Shown here: positions 32,406-45,782 of the stretch, in pieces
How positions within the stretch are numbered: the first letter of the stretch is position 1
Layout: the number at the start of each line of letters is the position of its first letter
NCBI GenBank assembly: GCA_933228895.1
Contig: OW121849.1
Location: 36,674,354-36,738,353, forward strand
Direction of reading: 5' to 3'
Source: Platycnemis pennipes
Lineage: Eukaryota > Arthropoda > Insecta > Odonata > Platycnemididae
Length of the DNA: 64,000 bases
Position numbers and translations under genes: made by a program
The notes under the pieces: model-generated
Told to the model about the DNA's origin: nothing
What the model saw: only the letters and a program-made list of their open reading frames with translations
Database searches by the model: none

Positions 32406-33568
32406 ATTGGAACGGAAAGGATAGAGGCCGTCAAAATGATGTATTCCATTGAGTAGGTTATCATTGAAATATGCTGCAATTGGTTTCAAAAAATTATTTA
32501 TTTTTTTCTAAATTCAGTATCTCCGGTAGAAGGTCGTTCAAGTAAAATGATTTTAACTTCTCCACCATTTAATTTTCCCTGAAATCCTGATCTCTCTGGA
32601 TCTTTTCCACCATGAAGCCATGTGGGGTCCAAATCATAAAGGTACAATAATCCCTTTTAGTTATGTTTAGTTGCCCTTGAACTTGGTAGAAATATTCGGA
32701 CTTTCTGTTCAAATACAAATTTCCCTCCCGAATATCGCAGTATTTTATTTCAGACGAGAAAACACGAAACCACGCGAAGACAATGTCATGGAGGGCTCAT
32801 ATGCCTTACTTGGTGGCATCACGTCGTCATTACTACATAGCTGAAGCCGGGAAAGAAGGGTTGCCTGAAAACCTCTGATGGATAGTGAGGGGGAAAGGTT
32901 CATTCAAACTAACGTATCTGTTACAATGCACCAGTCAGCGCATTGCCTTCCAATGCCTGTACTCGAGGACATTGCGTCGCCAACACATCAGTCCCAGTGA
33001 ATCGCGAGAAAAGGAGCCCAGGCACACCCTCAGCATCTACTGTAACTGTATATAACTTAGCAGTTTCCACTGCAATTTTACAATTGCGATGGGTTACTTC
33101 ACATCGCAATGTGGGGATCAATATCAAAAACCAACCTTAATACTATTTCTACCAATCAGAACAATCTTTTGTGGCAAATTACAGATGCACCGTGGGTCGT
33201 CAGTAGTCTTACATTCACGACAACCTGGAGACACGTAGCTACTTATGCACGACTAACATATTGGGAAATTCGAGAGGTCGAAATATATATATGGGGGTCC
33301 CTGATAATATTTCATGGAAAGAAAAGGAACTTAGTCATCATGTGCCTTTGTGCTCTCTTATGAAAGAAGTGAGAAAAAAGTAATTTGAAATAAAATATAT
33401 TAATGATATATTTTCGCAAAGAACATTTAGCGCGCAGTGTAAAAATAACTTTGCAGTCAGAAAAAAATCTGTTTGGCATTTTATATCTCGGGAATTTACA
33501 ATATCATAAAAGTGAAATTTTGCACGTAATTGCGCATTAAAGCGAGATTTTCAAATACAAGCAATTAA
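32406..33568 (+). other. TTC27 intron 2: non-coding
   Basis: No gene or named repeat recognised. Open frames here are short and lack family motifs. Confidence 0.4.
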
Positions 33569-33862
33569 AACTCCTAATGATTTGCATTAGTAAACAAATT
33601 GAGTCTAAAGCTAACATTTTTTTCAAAACACTGAAAACCAAGTCTATTTCAGTTCAATTCTCATATCGTCACAAATGCAGAATTCTTGTAGTGATTGTTT
33701 TCGCTTAAATTTCAAGATAAAAAATACGAATTCTTTGGATGCTGATTTCTGTATACAGGGCTTGTTTACTTAGCTTACCTTGGCCTAGAAATGGTTCTGA
33801 TACAAACAGTCGCAACCGTAAGGCTTGGTCGAAAATTTTAGTTTATGAAAATCATTAGGAGT
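33569..33862. repeat. Imperfect inverted repeat, MITE-like
   Basis: ACTCCTAATGATTT at the left (33569-33600) and AAATCATTAGGAGT at the right (33833-33862) are inverted arms of about 30 bp around AT-rich DNA. No target duplication was found, so its status as a transposon is only suggested. Confidence 0.4.
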
Positions 33863-35873
33863 CCAAATATTTTTCATTTGAAAAAAATCTCACTTTCCTT
33901 CAAAATTATCAATTTTTTAAAATAAAAAAATCATAAAATATTCATAATATGCAATACTCATTGTATAGCATATTTGTGTAGGCAAAGCGTGCAAAACAGT
34001 TTTGAGTCGTGAAAAGCTTTCCACGTTCTGCTTCGACTTTGAGTCGGTCAAAGATTGCGAGCGTGTTGTCGAACAAACAAATATCTGAGAACCAATCCAC
34101 AGATAAGCCGCTCACACCTGAAACTGGAGTACAGATGGGTCGGCGTCAGCGGGGCCGGCCCCTACCGCTTTCCCCTCCCCTTCCTCTCTCCCCTCCACGT
34201 ACCGCTCTCCCCTTCCCTAGCACGTGCTGGGACTCGCTCTCCAGCTAAGGGAAATTCCTCGCCCTGAGAGAGCACGCGAAGGACAAGTGAAAATTGTGTT
34301 GCATTGCTTCGGGATTACGGTCACTGTGTTGTTGTTATAAACAGTACACAAAAATACCATGGACCTACGTAGAGACGAAGAATTCCAGTTTCAAAGGAGT
34401 GTCATAATCAGTCATTATGTTCGGACTTTAACGTCATACACATCATGGAATTCAGCTTATTTTCGCCAAAATTAGCGTTTTTCTGAGGTCAACAGAATTA
34501 TGAGAAATGCAATGACTGAAAAATTAATACATTTATTTAATAGACCAATCCTTACTCTCGAAGTTTGCACAGAAAAAAACTGTTTAAGTAGCAAAGCACA
34601 GTCTTCAAGTCATGAGGTGTAGACAGACGTTTGCGGAAGCGTTTTCGACCGTGGTATCCAACAGCCTTAAGTAGCTAATGATGGCTTGACAGCCAAAATC
34701 AGTTGTGCCTCTTTAATAAACTATGGAGATCACAATGAGGTAAGTTTTAACTCATTTTAATCATGCCTTCCTTCCATCTAGTGAAAGCTTTGCCTTTCAA
34801 CTATGAAGCTTATTGTCTTTTCACATCATCTTTCCCATGATTTTATGTATCAGATTCATACAAAGCCACCCTCCACATTAAGCTGTTCACTATCCATTCA
34901 TTCAATCCCTGCCCAAGGTTCTTGCACAAGTTCTCTTCTTTGGGAAACCACTTGTTTATCCAAAATAACTCTTCTCGTAATATCATTACTACTGCACCCA
35001 CCTTCACCCAACAAACTATCCAAGCCACAAAACTATTCTAGCTGATACCCTCTCACTGTTTTAATTTTCAGCATCTTTTTCCTCAGTTATCACCTAACAT
35101 TAGGTTTATTGAGATTTATTTTTGCCCAAAATCTATTGTATCTTGTCACCTATGACTAACAGATAATTTTGATAACTTGTGGTGTATCCCTCCATATTTA
35201 CTTCGGTCTTTAGCAGTGATAGTTCACGTTAGGGAGTTTTTACATTCAGTCTGTTCAGTATTCATGCATTAGAGTTTGCTGCAAAATTATTTACATTGGC
35301 TGGAAATGTTAAAGAATCACAGGCCGTATATTCCATGCCAGATAGGCCTGTTCCTCATGGAATCTCACAATGAGAAAGGTACCTCTCAAAACTCTTCATG
35401 CCTTAACCTTCCCTCACTCCGTCCCAAATTCCTATATCGACCATCTTTCATATTTTCAATGGTCATATGTGCTGTATATATTTTACAGAAAATAACTTCC
35501 TGATTGACCCTCTAAAGAAAGAAATTTGAACACAAAATAAAATCAAATGAAAGTTTACTGTTTACCAGCTAAATGTTTTACAGAATGTTTGTTCAACTGA
35601 TTAAATCTCCATAATGAAGTGGCTTGCCAACTCCATAAATATGAAATGGGTAAATGATGATGATGAGTTAAAATATAAATATCTAAAGCTACTAATCTTT
35701 TCTTGTTATGTTTCCCCTAGAGTTAGATGTGTAAGATTAATATGAAGCTACACTCCATATTAAGCTGCCCCTTATCTATTTCCATCCTTAACCAAGGTTC
35801 TTGTTTTGAGCCCAGAAAAAAATGGGGTATTTAAATGCACTTATCTATTTATCACATTTTTATTCTGTTCCAG
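33863..35873 (+). other. TTC27 intron 2: AT-rich DNA, GC-rich patch, direct repeats
   Basis: 34130-34290 is a C-rich patch. About 80 bp near 34850-34930 (ACCCTCCACATTAAGCTG...CCAAGGTTCTTG) recurs in direct orientation near 35733-35805. No gene recognised before exon 3. Confidence 0.45.
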
Positions 35874-36144
35874 CCAACAAAAAGCTCTTCTGTGTGGTGT
35901 AGCTTGTCTGCAGGTATTTATTCAAGCCAACTGGACTGGCCCATGTATGGATGAAGCTGAGGTTCTTAATAAGTATCCGTGGCTGAATGGATGTGAAAAT
36001 GTTGAGTTTAATTCTCAGGAAGAGATTTGCTCTCATTTGACGTTAGATGCAGAAAGCCTTGCTCCATGTGTGAAGCTTCCTCATCTTTTGCTTATCGCAC
36101 GAATCATCTTGTATACCAATGCCTGGAGACTAAGTGATTTGCAG
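35874..36144 (+). CDS. TTC27: TTC27 exon 3
   Basis: The acceptor is TTCTGTTCCAG and the donor CAG/GTAATT. It encodes QQKALLCGVACLQVFIQANW, then TGP, and ends LLLIARIILYTNAWRLSDLQ. Human TTC27 has matching LGVSSLQLFVQSNWTGP and LLLLARIIL. One base completes the last codon of exon 2, and the exon ends in phase 0. There is no stop in 90 codons. Confidence 0.92.
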
Positions 36145-38058
36145 GTAATTAATACTTTTAGGACTATAGTAAACATTTGCATACACATGCTTTTAGTATA
36201 CTCCTGCATTAGCTTTGGCCATCTGTGAATAATTATTCATCTGTATTTAAATCATGGCAGTTTTTATCTGTTTCCTTAAAGACTTAATTAAAAAGTGTTC
36301 AATTCATATTACATTTGAATCGCGATAGTACGAGTATGGCCTATTGCGAGACCCCCCCGCAATTACGAGAGATTGCAGGGGCACCGTCAATTGACTCTAT
36401 GATTGCCACGTAAAAAAATACGGTTTTTATGAGACCCTTTTGGTGTTGGCCCCCGCCACTGCAAGAGTTTCCGTCACCGGCAAACAAACACCAAAAGTGG
36501 AAACATCTGCCTTAGGTTGCAATCTGTTAGCAATGCAATTAAAATGAAGTGTTACGTATCAACTGCACGTTATAAATCAACATCCAATTAATTTACTGTT
36601 AATATTGGTAGAAATACTGAGCATTAGCAGTTATGAATACGTATTTGATCTTCTTTTGTTTCCCGGGCAGTCGAGAACACACTCGCGCATCTGTGAGTTG
36701 ATAGCATTTCCAAGATACACACCAGGCCCAAAAATGCAAAACACTTGTGTCGGAAGGGAAAAATGGCAAGCTACTCAATTGTCTCTCCTAAATTTGTTTT
36801 CATATTTTCTTTCACTTTTTTGAAGTCCTCATGGGTTCTCCACTGGGTCAGGGAAAAGGCTAATGCCGTCTGCTGAAACAAATGTGATGAGTCCAAATGG
36901 CTTCCGAGAAATGTCGCGAAGAACGTGAATATACTAATCATAAAAATTAAGACCAAGGAAGGGAAAACATAAAGGGTAGTAATAAAGGTGATACAATTTT
37001 GATTTATCAGTTATGGTTTAAATTTTTGGTGAAAGTAATCTAAATTATGGATTGAACATTAGAAAATGGAATGAGCATTAGAATAGAGTAGCTTAGTCAG
37101 TTGTGCATTTGGGAAAATGGTCGTCAATTTGAGGCTTTTTGCATTTTTTGGAGCAGGTTTGATGCCTTTTGATCCAATGATTAGGCGCTAAATTAAGTAG
37201 GGATATGAATTACTGCAAAAACTTTCCCCTTCAGGATTTGTGCTCTGACTCTCCTGATGGAAATACCCTCCGGCACCACACCAATCCGATTCCTACAAAA
37301 TTGTTGACAATAGGTTTCAGGGGGATTATTTACGCCAACCTTGGTAAAATGATACTTCACTATAATGAGGGTTTTCTTGGGCTCCGTGAGGTTTCGTTTT
37401 AAAGAGGTTGCACTGTACTTGAAAGTGAATTAACCTTTCTTATCCTTTAGAATAACAAAGTTCATGTGCCTCCCACAAAATGACAAGGTTATATTAATTT
37501 TGACTTGTACTTTGTTTAGTAGCAAATTATATTTTCAATCATAATGTTTATCTTTTAACTAGAGATGAGTCGACACGAAAATTTCTCGATTCAGATTCCG
37601 AATCTAAAAATAATATTTTACAAAAAATTTGAATATGCTATTTACTTTGGGAAAAAACTTCTGATATTGCACTATGAGGATATTGTGAAAATAAAAACTG
37701 TTTGATAACACTTAGTTTAATATTTTTTTCATTGGCATGTTTAGTATCAGATAAAAAATATCATAACAGATTCATAATAATATGACTGTCATGCCATAAT
37801 TTTAATATGAGAGACAATTAATTATAAGAGTAATAAAAACACTAACCTAAATTATAATTCAAACTTTAAACATTAAGAGACAAGAATAAAAGGTCATGAC
37901 ACAAACCGATGAGCCTACTTTAGGTTTCTGTTAAAAAAAACAAATTTTTTGCATCTCTGAATCAAGGCGATTTTGTTGCTGGTCTCAAATGTTTCCTGCT
38001 GTGCTAAATATGTTTCTCATTTTTTATGAGAAACTCAGTTTCTTGTAGGTATCGACTA
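36145..38058 (+). other. TTC27 intron 3, left part
   Basis: Non-coding. A Tigger-type terminus (GGTTTCGTTTTAAAGAGGTTGCACTG, followed by TA) ends at 37415, but its partner was not found. A hAT-like TAGAGATGAGTC occurs at about 37561, also without a partner. Confidence 0.4.
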
Positions 38059-41000
38059 CAGTAGAAACTCGAAATTACGAAGTCGACGGGACCGGAAAAA
38101 TCGGCACTTCGTAACATAAAATTTCGTATCAACGAGTATCTTTCAAAAACATCGCGATGAAGCTCTTTGTCGTTTCCTTAAATTAAGATGAACTCTCGCG
38201 ACGTACTTGCATGATTTACGAAGTTATAATTCATAAAAGTATACTTAAATGTGTGTTCATGCCCACAAGGTGCAAACAGTTTAACGCAACTAATTTGTCG
38301 GAGGTTGATTCTTCCGATTTTCGGGATTTCCACCACATCGTTCCATCTTTTCACGGCGGAAATCCCGAAACTCGGAAGAATTAAACTCCCATCTAAGCCC
38401 CGCGGAAACTTACATCGCGACAACTGACTTGCCGATATTTTTTTCCAATGAATGATTAGGCAATGAAGCGTCTTTTGCCCAATTTTTTGTGCAGTTTGGA
38501 ACAAGCCTATGAAGCTTCATAGCGCATTTTTCTATATTATTTCCTAACTGGAGAACTCTTCAACTGAGGCGTGAGCGTTGTTTCATCATTAGTATTACTG
38601 ATTGATGCATACAATAAGGAAGTGTGCGACTTGCGCGATCATTGGCACCCGATATTGAAATTAGAGGAATAAAATTTCGTTAGAAGATGGCCCTTTCTCC
38701 GCGTCAGGCATAATATATGTATCTACCTACGTTAAGCTAAGACAGTGAAAATGAGATTCTCTCGCGGATTCTATGCGATGGATACACGTTATGTATTTTG
38801 TATAAATAATGCTAAGCCCATTAATTTCCCGAAATAACAATCGTTTTTCTCCCTTGGATTCAGCTTATTTGTGCGTGGTTATTTCCGAGATGATAGAGCT
38901 GAAAGAAGAGCTTATAGAAGAGTCCAGCTGTGTACCTCCTTTCAGAAGTAGGGTGTACAAGCCACGCACTTCAACGGTGAAGGTTGATAGTTCCTTTTAC
39001 ACTTCATCGGCTACTAACGATGCTAACATTATAAATCAATAATTTTCGTTTTTCACTCTACTACACGAAAGCTTCAGCTGTGGTTCTATTCAGATTAGGT
39101 CTGCCTGCCTGCTCTTCATTCATTATATCTCAGAATTCTTTTAAACATTCGCTATTGAATTGAAATGTGGGATATTTTTACTAATCGTTTTTCCTTTGCT
39201 TACGATCAAGCAAGGAGACTTGCGTCCAGCATTGCAGCTCCAGGTCAGGCCACGCATCAAGCTGGAAGCTACCTTCTTTCCCTCCTTTCCCCCTCGCTGT
39301 GGGTGGGGGTTACTCCATTCGCCCGCTCACAAAAACAGCTGCGAGGCCCATGGTCTCGTAGTATCTTACGTCTGTTGTGAGGGTGATCCACCTGGGGTTC
39401 AAGGCCAAGGGCTGCGCGCGAAGACTAAACCTCGAATGAATCATCAGCTTTACGCCGAATAGTCGCATCTTATCTTCCTCCTCCCTTACCTCAATTTGCT
39501 GCGTCGGCGGAGAGGGAAGACATGACTCTGGCTAGTGGAGATTTAACCATGAATCAAGATATGCCCGCAAAACAATATTTACGCTGAGTTAGACCCATCG
39601 GCGTGCACAGATTCCTTGAGATTGGGGAGGGAACTTCTCAAAGGGCCCAAGAGCTGGTATGGGGGGCCTGCAAAGTCAGCGTGGGGCATCTCATGCTAGC
39701 CTAGCGTTGAGGGGGTAGGACGGAGGGGCACTCGAAGGGGCCTGATATCCCGGAGGGCGGGCATGGGGGGGGGGAGGCTTGGGTGTGAGGGGGATGGCTC
39801 GTGCCCACTCATAGAGCGGGAAGGGGGGACACGGAGGGTCACTTGAAGGGGAAATATAGCCATTGTGGGAGGGATAGGTTAGCCGCAAGTGAGAGAGAAA
39901 GGTGATGGGGGAGAGTATGCCGAGGTTTTGGAGCAAAGGAGAAGGAGAGCTGGGTGAATTTTCCTGGTGGGGACTGCCTAGTGATCTCTCTTTTAGGATA
40001 TTTCTTCGATCGCTATGTTGGAGTGAAAGGGGAGGAGGGTACACCATTTTCCGATATAAATATATATATATGGGTGCTTGAGCGTTTTTTCCCATTGATT
40101 TTGCATGCGCCCAGAACTAGTCTTCCTTTAGAATTAATGTGCGTTAAACTAAATGGCCCTATGAACCATGCGAACTCATACTTTCTCTGATTTTCTTCGC
40201 TGTTGGCGGTGGAAGAAGGGAAGGGAAAAGCGTATGAAGAGCCTTGCTCGATGACTACATCAAAACGCTCAATGAGGACGGTAAATTAAACATGAGTCCT
40301 TCGATGATAACTATTGCCAGCCGGAATAATTATGCCATCGAGCAAGGTTGAGTGTAATCAGTCTGAAATAGTGAGAAGAAAAAAAGCTTCCTTGGGTTAT
40401 ATTCATGACTGAAACTACCGCTCGAACAACAGCACCATCTCCGATACATGTCATAGTTATTGCAAACGCGCAGCAAACGATTTCTATACCAGGAATATTC
40501 ATCATGGATTTATGTTTGGGATAACTGGTAACAAAAAATGCCAGGGATCATGAGAGGAAAATGGTGGTTGTAGCAATTAGTCTCTCGCCGGCGAGTGTAT
40601 CCGTACATGACTACTTGACATTTTTTTACTCGTTGGCAACTCGGTGGACTCATGGTAACAAAGCAAAACGGTTTTTTTGTCCGATTGGTTCCATATTTTA
40701 TGAGCTACGATACCTACGATTCAAAGTCGTTCTTAAGGTTTGGTTTCACTGGGGCGTCCAGCGGCCACGTCCAACTGTCGCGTCTGGACGTCGCGGCTAG
40801 ACGACGCGGCCGGGTGGTTTCATTCAGGCGTCTACATCCTATTTCCGCGGCTGGACGATGTGGGAGAATGTGTATTTAGTTAAATTACAAATTTACGTTT
40901 TCTTTACTCGTTGGCAACTCTGTGGACTCGTGGTCACAAAGCCGAACGCATTTTATGTCAGATTGGTTTCATATTTTATGAGCTACGATGCCTACGATTC

Positions 41001-41333
41001 AAAGTCGTCCTTACTATTGTAGCATTGAAAAATGAGAAATCGTTCAGGTAATACATTCAGTGCAGATTGTATTCGGCGACGATGATTAATTAGATGTTTA
41101 ACTCTGACAAGGAGCGCCGGAAAACGTTACTGTGATCCATCATGATTCGTATTAACGAGTAACTTTTTCACGTCGGGACCAAGATCCGAGGTTCGTAATT
41201 TTAAAACTTCGTTATTTCGTAATATCGCGTACTGTTACATACACTTAGATACCCTTTTGGTCGGGACCGAAGATTTTGCTTCGTAAAATCAAAATTTCGT
41301 AATTTCGAAGTTCGTATTTTCGAGTTTCTACTG
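38059..41333 (+). mobile_element. Tigger/pogo-like non-autonomous element, TA TSD
   Basis: Starts CAGTAGAAACTCGAAATTACG and ends TTTTCGAGTTTCTACTG, flanked by TA at 38057-38058 and 41334-41335. CAGTA termini with a TA duplication are typical of the Tigger branch of Tc1/mariner. The 3,275-bp interior shows no DDE transposase. It carries extra TTCGTAATTT-type words near both ends, G-rich DNA at 39640-39960, and an internal 278-bp duplication (40628-41013). Confidence 0.75.
40628..41013 (+). repeat. Direct repeats of ~107 bp, 278 bp apart
   Basis: ACTCGTTGGCAACTC...GATTCAAAGTCGT appears at 40628-40735 and again at 40906-41013 with few differences. The DNA between is GC-rich and itself holds two divergent versions of GGTTTCA(C/T)T...GGCGTC...CATCC. 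Confidence 0.65.
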
Positions 41334-41335
41334 TA

Positions 41336-43108
41336 GTGATGGACGGATCCAGGTTTTTTTGGATCCGGATCCTTGTTCTGGTTTCGGATCCTTAGTTTCA
41401 GATAATGATTCTGAATTTCATTTCTTTTCTAATCTTACATTTTTAATCTATTCAGAAAAACAGCAACAATAGTATTTCCGAAAACAAGTAAATTTATAGT
41501 AGAAAAAATTAACTTTCGATCATCTGTGTGGATAATATTTTCATGGTACAAGATTTATGGATGCAATAACTATATGTTAAATTACTTCTAACATAAAGTT
41601 CAGTCGACCGGCAGCACACTAGACAGCCAAATTTCATACTGCTCTGAACACCTATTACTGAAAAAAAGGTATTTTTAGAGATTGGTCGAAACCTGTTTTT
41701 CTCGAATCCGAATCCTAAATTAACCCTAGAATCTAATTTTTAATCCAAATCGTATTTTTACCTTTGAACCTAAATTGTATCTAAAATCTAATTTTACCAT
41801 TTTCTTGAATCCCAAGCCTAAATCAGAGCCATCTCTTTATTTTCTCCGTACTCTTATTTTGTATTTTGAATTCTAATATTAATTTTACACGCACAATTGA
41901 ATTAAACAACTCAATTACAAGTATAAAACATTTGATTCTTTCACTTTTAATTTTAAAAATGAGTACTTTAACTGATTTCGGATCAATCTGTTTTCGCAAA
42001 AGTATCGCAAATAATGCCTGCTGAGCTGAAGTCTCTCTGAGTCCAGTGTTGCTGGTGGTGCTGAAAGGTACTTCCTAGCCAGTTTTGGTTGTGCAATAGA
42101 GCCTCTATACAAGGAGAGTTCTCAGGAGCCAAAGAACCACTTCCTACATCAGACTCTTGTTACTACCAAAGATATTTGAATAATCATTCCCACAGCCAGT
42201 TCCTAAAAATTTAACTCCAGTTTAACCAATATTGTGGGTATTTTGGGTGAATGGCAAAATGATATTATTAAGTTAGCTATTAAAAATGATATTTTAGCTC
42301 ACTTCATTAACCCGTGGTTTCATTTACTCTGTGACAATAAATTTCATGTTATATGTAATTATGTGGAATACAAAATATTGATTTTGAGCATTCACCCCCG
42401 CACATTAATGTACTTTTTTGAACTCCAAATGCATTTTGGCAACAAGTATTGTAGCTATACGATGGGCTATCATCGGGAAAAACAACGGAAAACGGAAAAA
42501 TTGTCATACCTCTCATGGAATATGTTCTTGATAGTCAATCAAAATCATTATTGTTGCATGCAAGGCCATAAACATACAGTTGTAAGTTCAAAATTGAATT
42601 TTGAGTTACAGGTCATATCTTCTACCATAGTGACTTGTAGAGCCAACTGTGCGATTTTTTTGATAATGAGCTCTTCGACCCCACTACTTTAGTATTCATT
42701 AATTAAACAAAGTCTGGTTTCAGATTTAATGACTTACTTTTTCCAACTGTGAAGCTGACTCTCTAAGTGAACTCAACTTGGAGTAACAGAAAAAGGTGAA
42801 AAGTAAAAAAGCAAAGGAAAGCACACACACTATGGTGAAATCAACAAGCGCACTTACAGATATACCTGGAATGTTGAAAATGTACACTTAACCCATTGGG
42901 TGGTAAATCTTTTTTCATTGTAATGGAAATAACAGACGTAATGAGCACAAGCTTGTGCATGCGCATGTGCACGTAATTGATGCACGATCGTTAAGGGTCT
43001 ACTGTCTGTAAAGTACGTTTGGGACCCCTGACTATCCTATACAAAGGAGTCCCATACTATCTCGTACAAAATAGGAAAATAATTTTAATACAGTTAGGTA
43101 ATCATCAG
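41336..43108 (+). other. TTC27 intron 3, middle part
   Basis: AT-rich non-coding DNA. It begins TAGTGATGGACGGATCC, a hAT-like end with GGATCC words, but no right end was established. Confidence 0.4.
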
Positions 43109-43318
43109 TCAACAATCCTCAGATGGGTTTGATGCAGCCATCCACTCGATTCTTCTATTGGCAAACCTCTTCATGTCCTCGTAATTCTTATCTTTAACAT
43201 CCTTCACGACTTGTTCCATGTATCTCATGCGAGGCCTGCCTTTTCCGTTCTTCCCTTTCACTTTTGCTTCGATGATTGTCTTCATCAGACCATCGTGTCT
43301 TAAGAAATGGCCGATTGT
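43109..43318 (-). pseudogene. LINE ORF2 C-terminal fragment
   Basis: On the minus strand it reads IGHFLRHDGLMKTIIEAKV, GRPRMRYMEQ and EWMAASNPS. These match the GHxLRHxxLxxTIIEGK...GRPRxxYxxQ...R..WR..N tail found after the reverse transcriptase domain in a common class of arthropod LINEs. Short and truncated. Confidence 0.8.
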
Positions 43319-43426
43319 TGTGTACTTTTACAACTACCTGCCGGACAACCAACAACCTAAACTAAATTTACCTTACTGTACCCATCACCCTCACCTCACA
43401 TTAGAATGTTGTCATATGGCTATGAA

Positions 43427-43966
43427 TAGAGATGGGCAACTTGGTAAATTACCGCGGTAATTTTCGTAAATTACCGTGGTATTTTTCGTAAATTACCAAC
43501 ACCCCTGAAAATTACTGTAATAAACGGTAATTTTCAGAAAAGTTCTTTTTTAGAAAACTTCTTCCTCACTAAGAAACCATTGGAATGGGTGATATTATAA
43601 ATTAAGAAGCTAAAACGATTTTGTTTACATTGTGTCCATGATTCATTCCAATTAATTCAGAGTAAAATAACAAATGCATATTGCGCAGAGGTATGTCTTT
43701 GGAACGAAAATTTCTCAGTGTGACAAAAGAGAGGCAAATTGCGTGCGGCTGCCAACTTTCTTTTAATTTTTTTAATGAGTTATAATAGATAAGCGTCGTG
43801 ATGTGTTTGATATAAGCGTCGGCATTTGTATCTCTTTGCTATTTGATTTCGTTTTGAGTCCTCTGATAAGGATTAGCAGCTGAAAACTTAAAATTACCGG
43901 AAAATTACCGTAATTTACCGCGGTAATTTACCTCAATTGAAAATTACGGTAATTTACCCATCTCTA
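43427..43966 (+). mobile_element. hAT MITE with CCGCGG-centred palindromes
   Basis: TAGAGATGGG...CCCATCTCTA termini are perfect 10-bp inverted repeats. The flanks GCTATGAA (43419-43426) and GCCATGAA (43967-43974) form an 8-bp duplication with one mismatch. Both subterminal zones contain repeated AAATTACCGCGGTAATTT-like palindromes. 540 bp, non-coding. Confidence 0.85.
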
Positions 43967-44017
43967 GCCATGAATCACCAGAATTACCCTTCTCTTCTTT
44001 CCTTTTGCCTTTCCTTC

Positions 44018-44313
44018 CCCAGATAGCAAGCCAGCTGGATCCAGCCTGGATTTCAGCTGGATGAATCCAGCTGGACAAATCGTCTGGAATCCAGCTGGAT
44101 GTAGCTTATATCCAGCTGGACTAGTCAAGTCTGTATCCAGCTGAAATCCAGTTGGAATCCAACCTGTTATCCAGCTTGAATCAAGCTGGAATCATGTAAA
44201 AAGCACAGCTGGTATCCGGTTGGATTCCAGCTCTATACTAGATTAACATAGCTGGATTTACGCATGCTAACTGGTGAATTCCAGTTGGATTCCAACTGAC
44301 TTTGCTATCAGGG
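44018..44313. mobile_element. Short element of CAGCTG palindromes with CCCAG termini
   Basis: Starts CCCAGATAGCAAG and ends CTTTGCTATCAGGG, imperfect inverted termini. The 296-bp interior is almost entirely a degenerate array of ATCCAGCTGGAT palindromes. No protein. The termini resemble those of 61513-63410. Confidence 0.65.
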
Positions 44314-45514
44314 TCCAGTCTTCTTTCTTCGCAAGACCTTTTTGTCAACATCTAGCCATGGGCGTTGTCCTTTCTAACCTAGAAACCTTAACCCCTACCT
44401 CTCACTCAACCCTTATGCCTGTCATCTGACCACCCTGATTCAACTGTAATTACGAAATGGCGAAGACTTTCATGGGAGCCAGAGTAAGGGGTGGGCAGGA
44501 ATATTTATGGACGAAAATGTATGCCTTTGTTGAGTTTAGCTTGCAGATAATACTGCAAATATGTTAACAACAACTGGGGGGTGCTATGGAAAGAAATGGG
44601 TTACCCGTTGCACAAAAAAAACTTAGTTAAAAATGGACTTCTGATAAATAAACGTATGTTAAAAGTGGGAATTTGAGCATGATAAAAATGACCATTTTTG
44701 AGGGGGAACAGCCTTCACTTCCAGAACTTAGTTAAAAATGGGTTTGATATAAGTTGGCTTGACTATATTTGAGTATTCACAGGTAGTGTTCATACATCTC
44801 TAGATTTATACTTTTTTCCCAACAGTAGGAACTAGCAAAGCTGAGGAGAATAAAGGTAGAAAAAATCACAGGGTCACAACCAATGAAAAGATATATAGCA
44901 CCATTCATGGCATCATCATGGGTCTCAACATCACCTGACAAATTGCTACCCATGCAGTTGTGTTCATTGGTCAGCATTCATGGCAAATACTTTGAAGAAA
45001 CCTTCCTCCTTTTCATATCATTTTGAATGATGGTATGCACAGTTCTCACCATAAATGCCAACTTTGAGGTGATATCACTCACATTAATAAAAAGTCCTCT
45101 ATAACTACTTGGTTAATTCACACAATCACATTGTCCATCAGCTGGTTCATGGCTGATGCTTCTTGGTTTCTCATTGTCACATTATGTTCAGCCTTTTTTG
45201 AGCATTTGCACCCTCGAAAACAAATGTTATACATCCATAACACCATCACCACATATCTCATTCAGTTGGCAATGGCAAGTGATTTGAAACTATCATTTTC
45301 ATAATTTCACATGGAACCCACTGAGAAAGAATATTCAGTTCTGCCACTGAGTCTTGTCAAAATTTGACTAGTTCAGGGGCATTGAATGAAAGGGTAGCAT
45401 TTAACATCATCTGTGCTATAAATGTTCCTGGATGAATATAGTAATGCAGTATTTATGGAAGGAGAGCTTAATTGTATTCTGGGTGTCATGGTTGCTTGAT
45501 TCACTCTTTTCTAG
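44314..45514 (+). other. TTC27 intron 3, right part
   Basis: Non-coding. No named repeat was recognised up to the exon 4 acceptor (TTTTCTAG). Confidence 0.4.
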
Positions 45515-45782
45515 AGCAGCAGGTGGTGGTCAATGCGATATCTCTTTGTACACCAGCAAGTCCTCGAGGAGAAATCTCCCCAAATACATGATGCCATAAA
45601 AAAGCTATTAGAAGAAATCCCTAACCAAGAAATTGTTGCAGCAAGCTCTACAGACAGCCAGTTACGCATCTTATTTAATATTGAGTGTGCTATAATATAC
45701 TTGTACTATTTTGAAGTCTTGAAGTCCAATCAATGTCTGGAAGCAGCCATTAAAGGTGCAGGAATTGACATTTCACTCGCAG
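45515..45782 (+). CDS. TTC27: TTC27 exon 4
   Basis: The acceptor is TCTTTTCTAG and the donor GCAG/GTGAGT. It encodes WWSMRYLFVHQQVLEEKSP, then a helical stretch with FNIECAIIYLYYFEVLKS, and ends DISLA plus one base. Human TTC27 has WWTLRCVNIHQHLLEERSP and FHLECAYVFLYYYEYRKA at the same place. Enters in phase 0, leaves in phase 1. Confidence 0.93.

Noticed and set aside
39691..40095. 134-codon proline-rich open frame on the minus strand
   Set aside because: It comes from a G-rich low-complexity stretch inside a Tigger-like element, with no conserved motif or start context.
41336..41840. Possible hAT MITE starting TAGTGATGGACGG
   Set aside because: Only a left-type end is clear. The candidate right end (CCATCTCTTTA) is weak and no 8-bp duplication was found.
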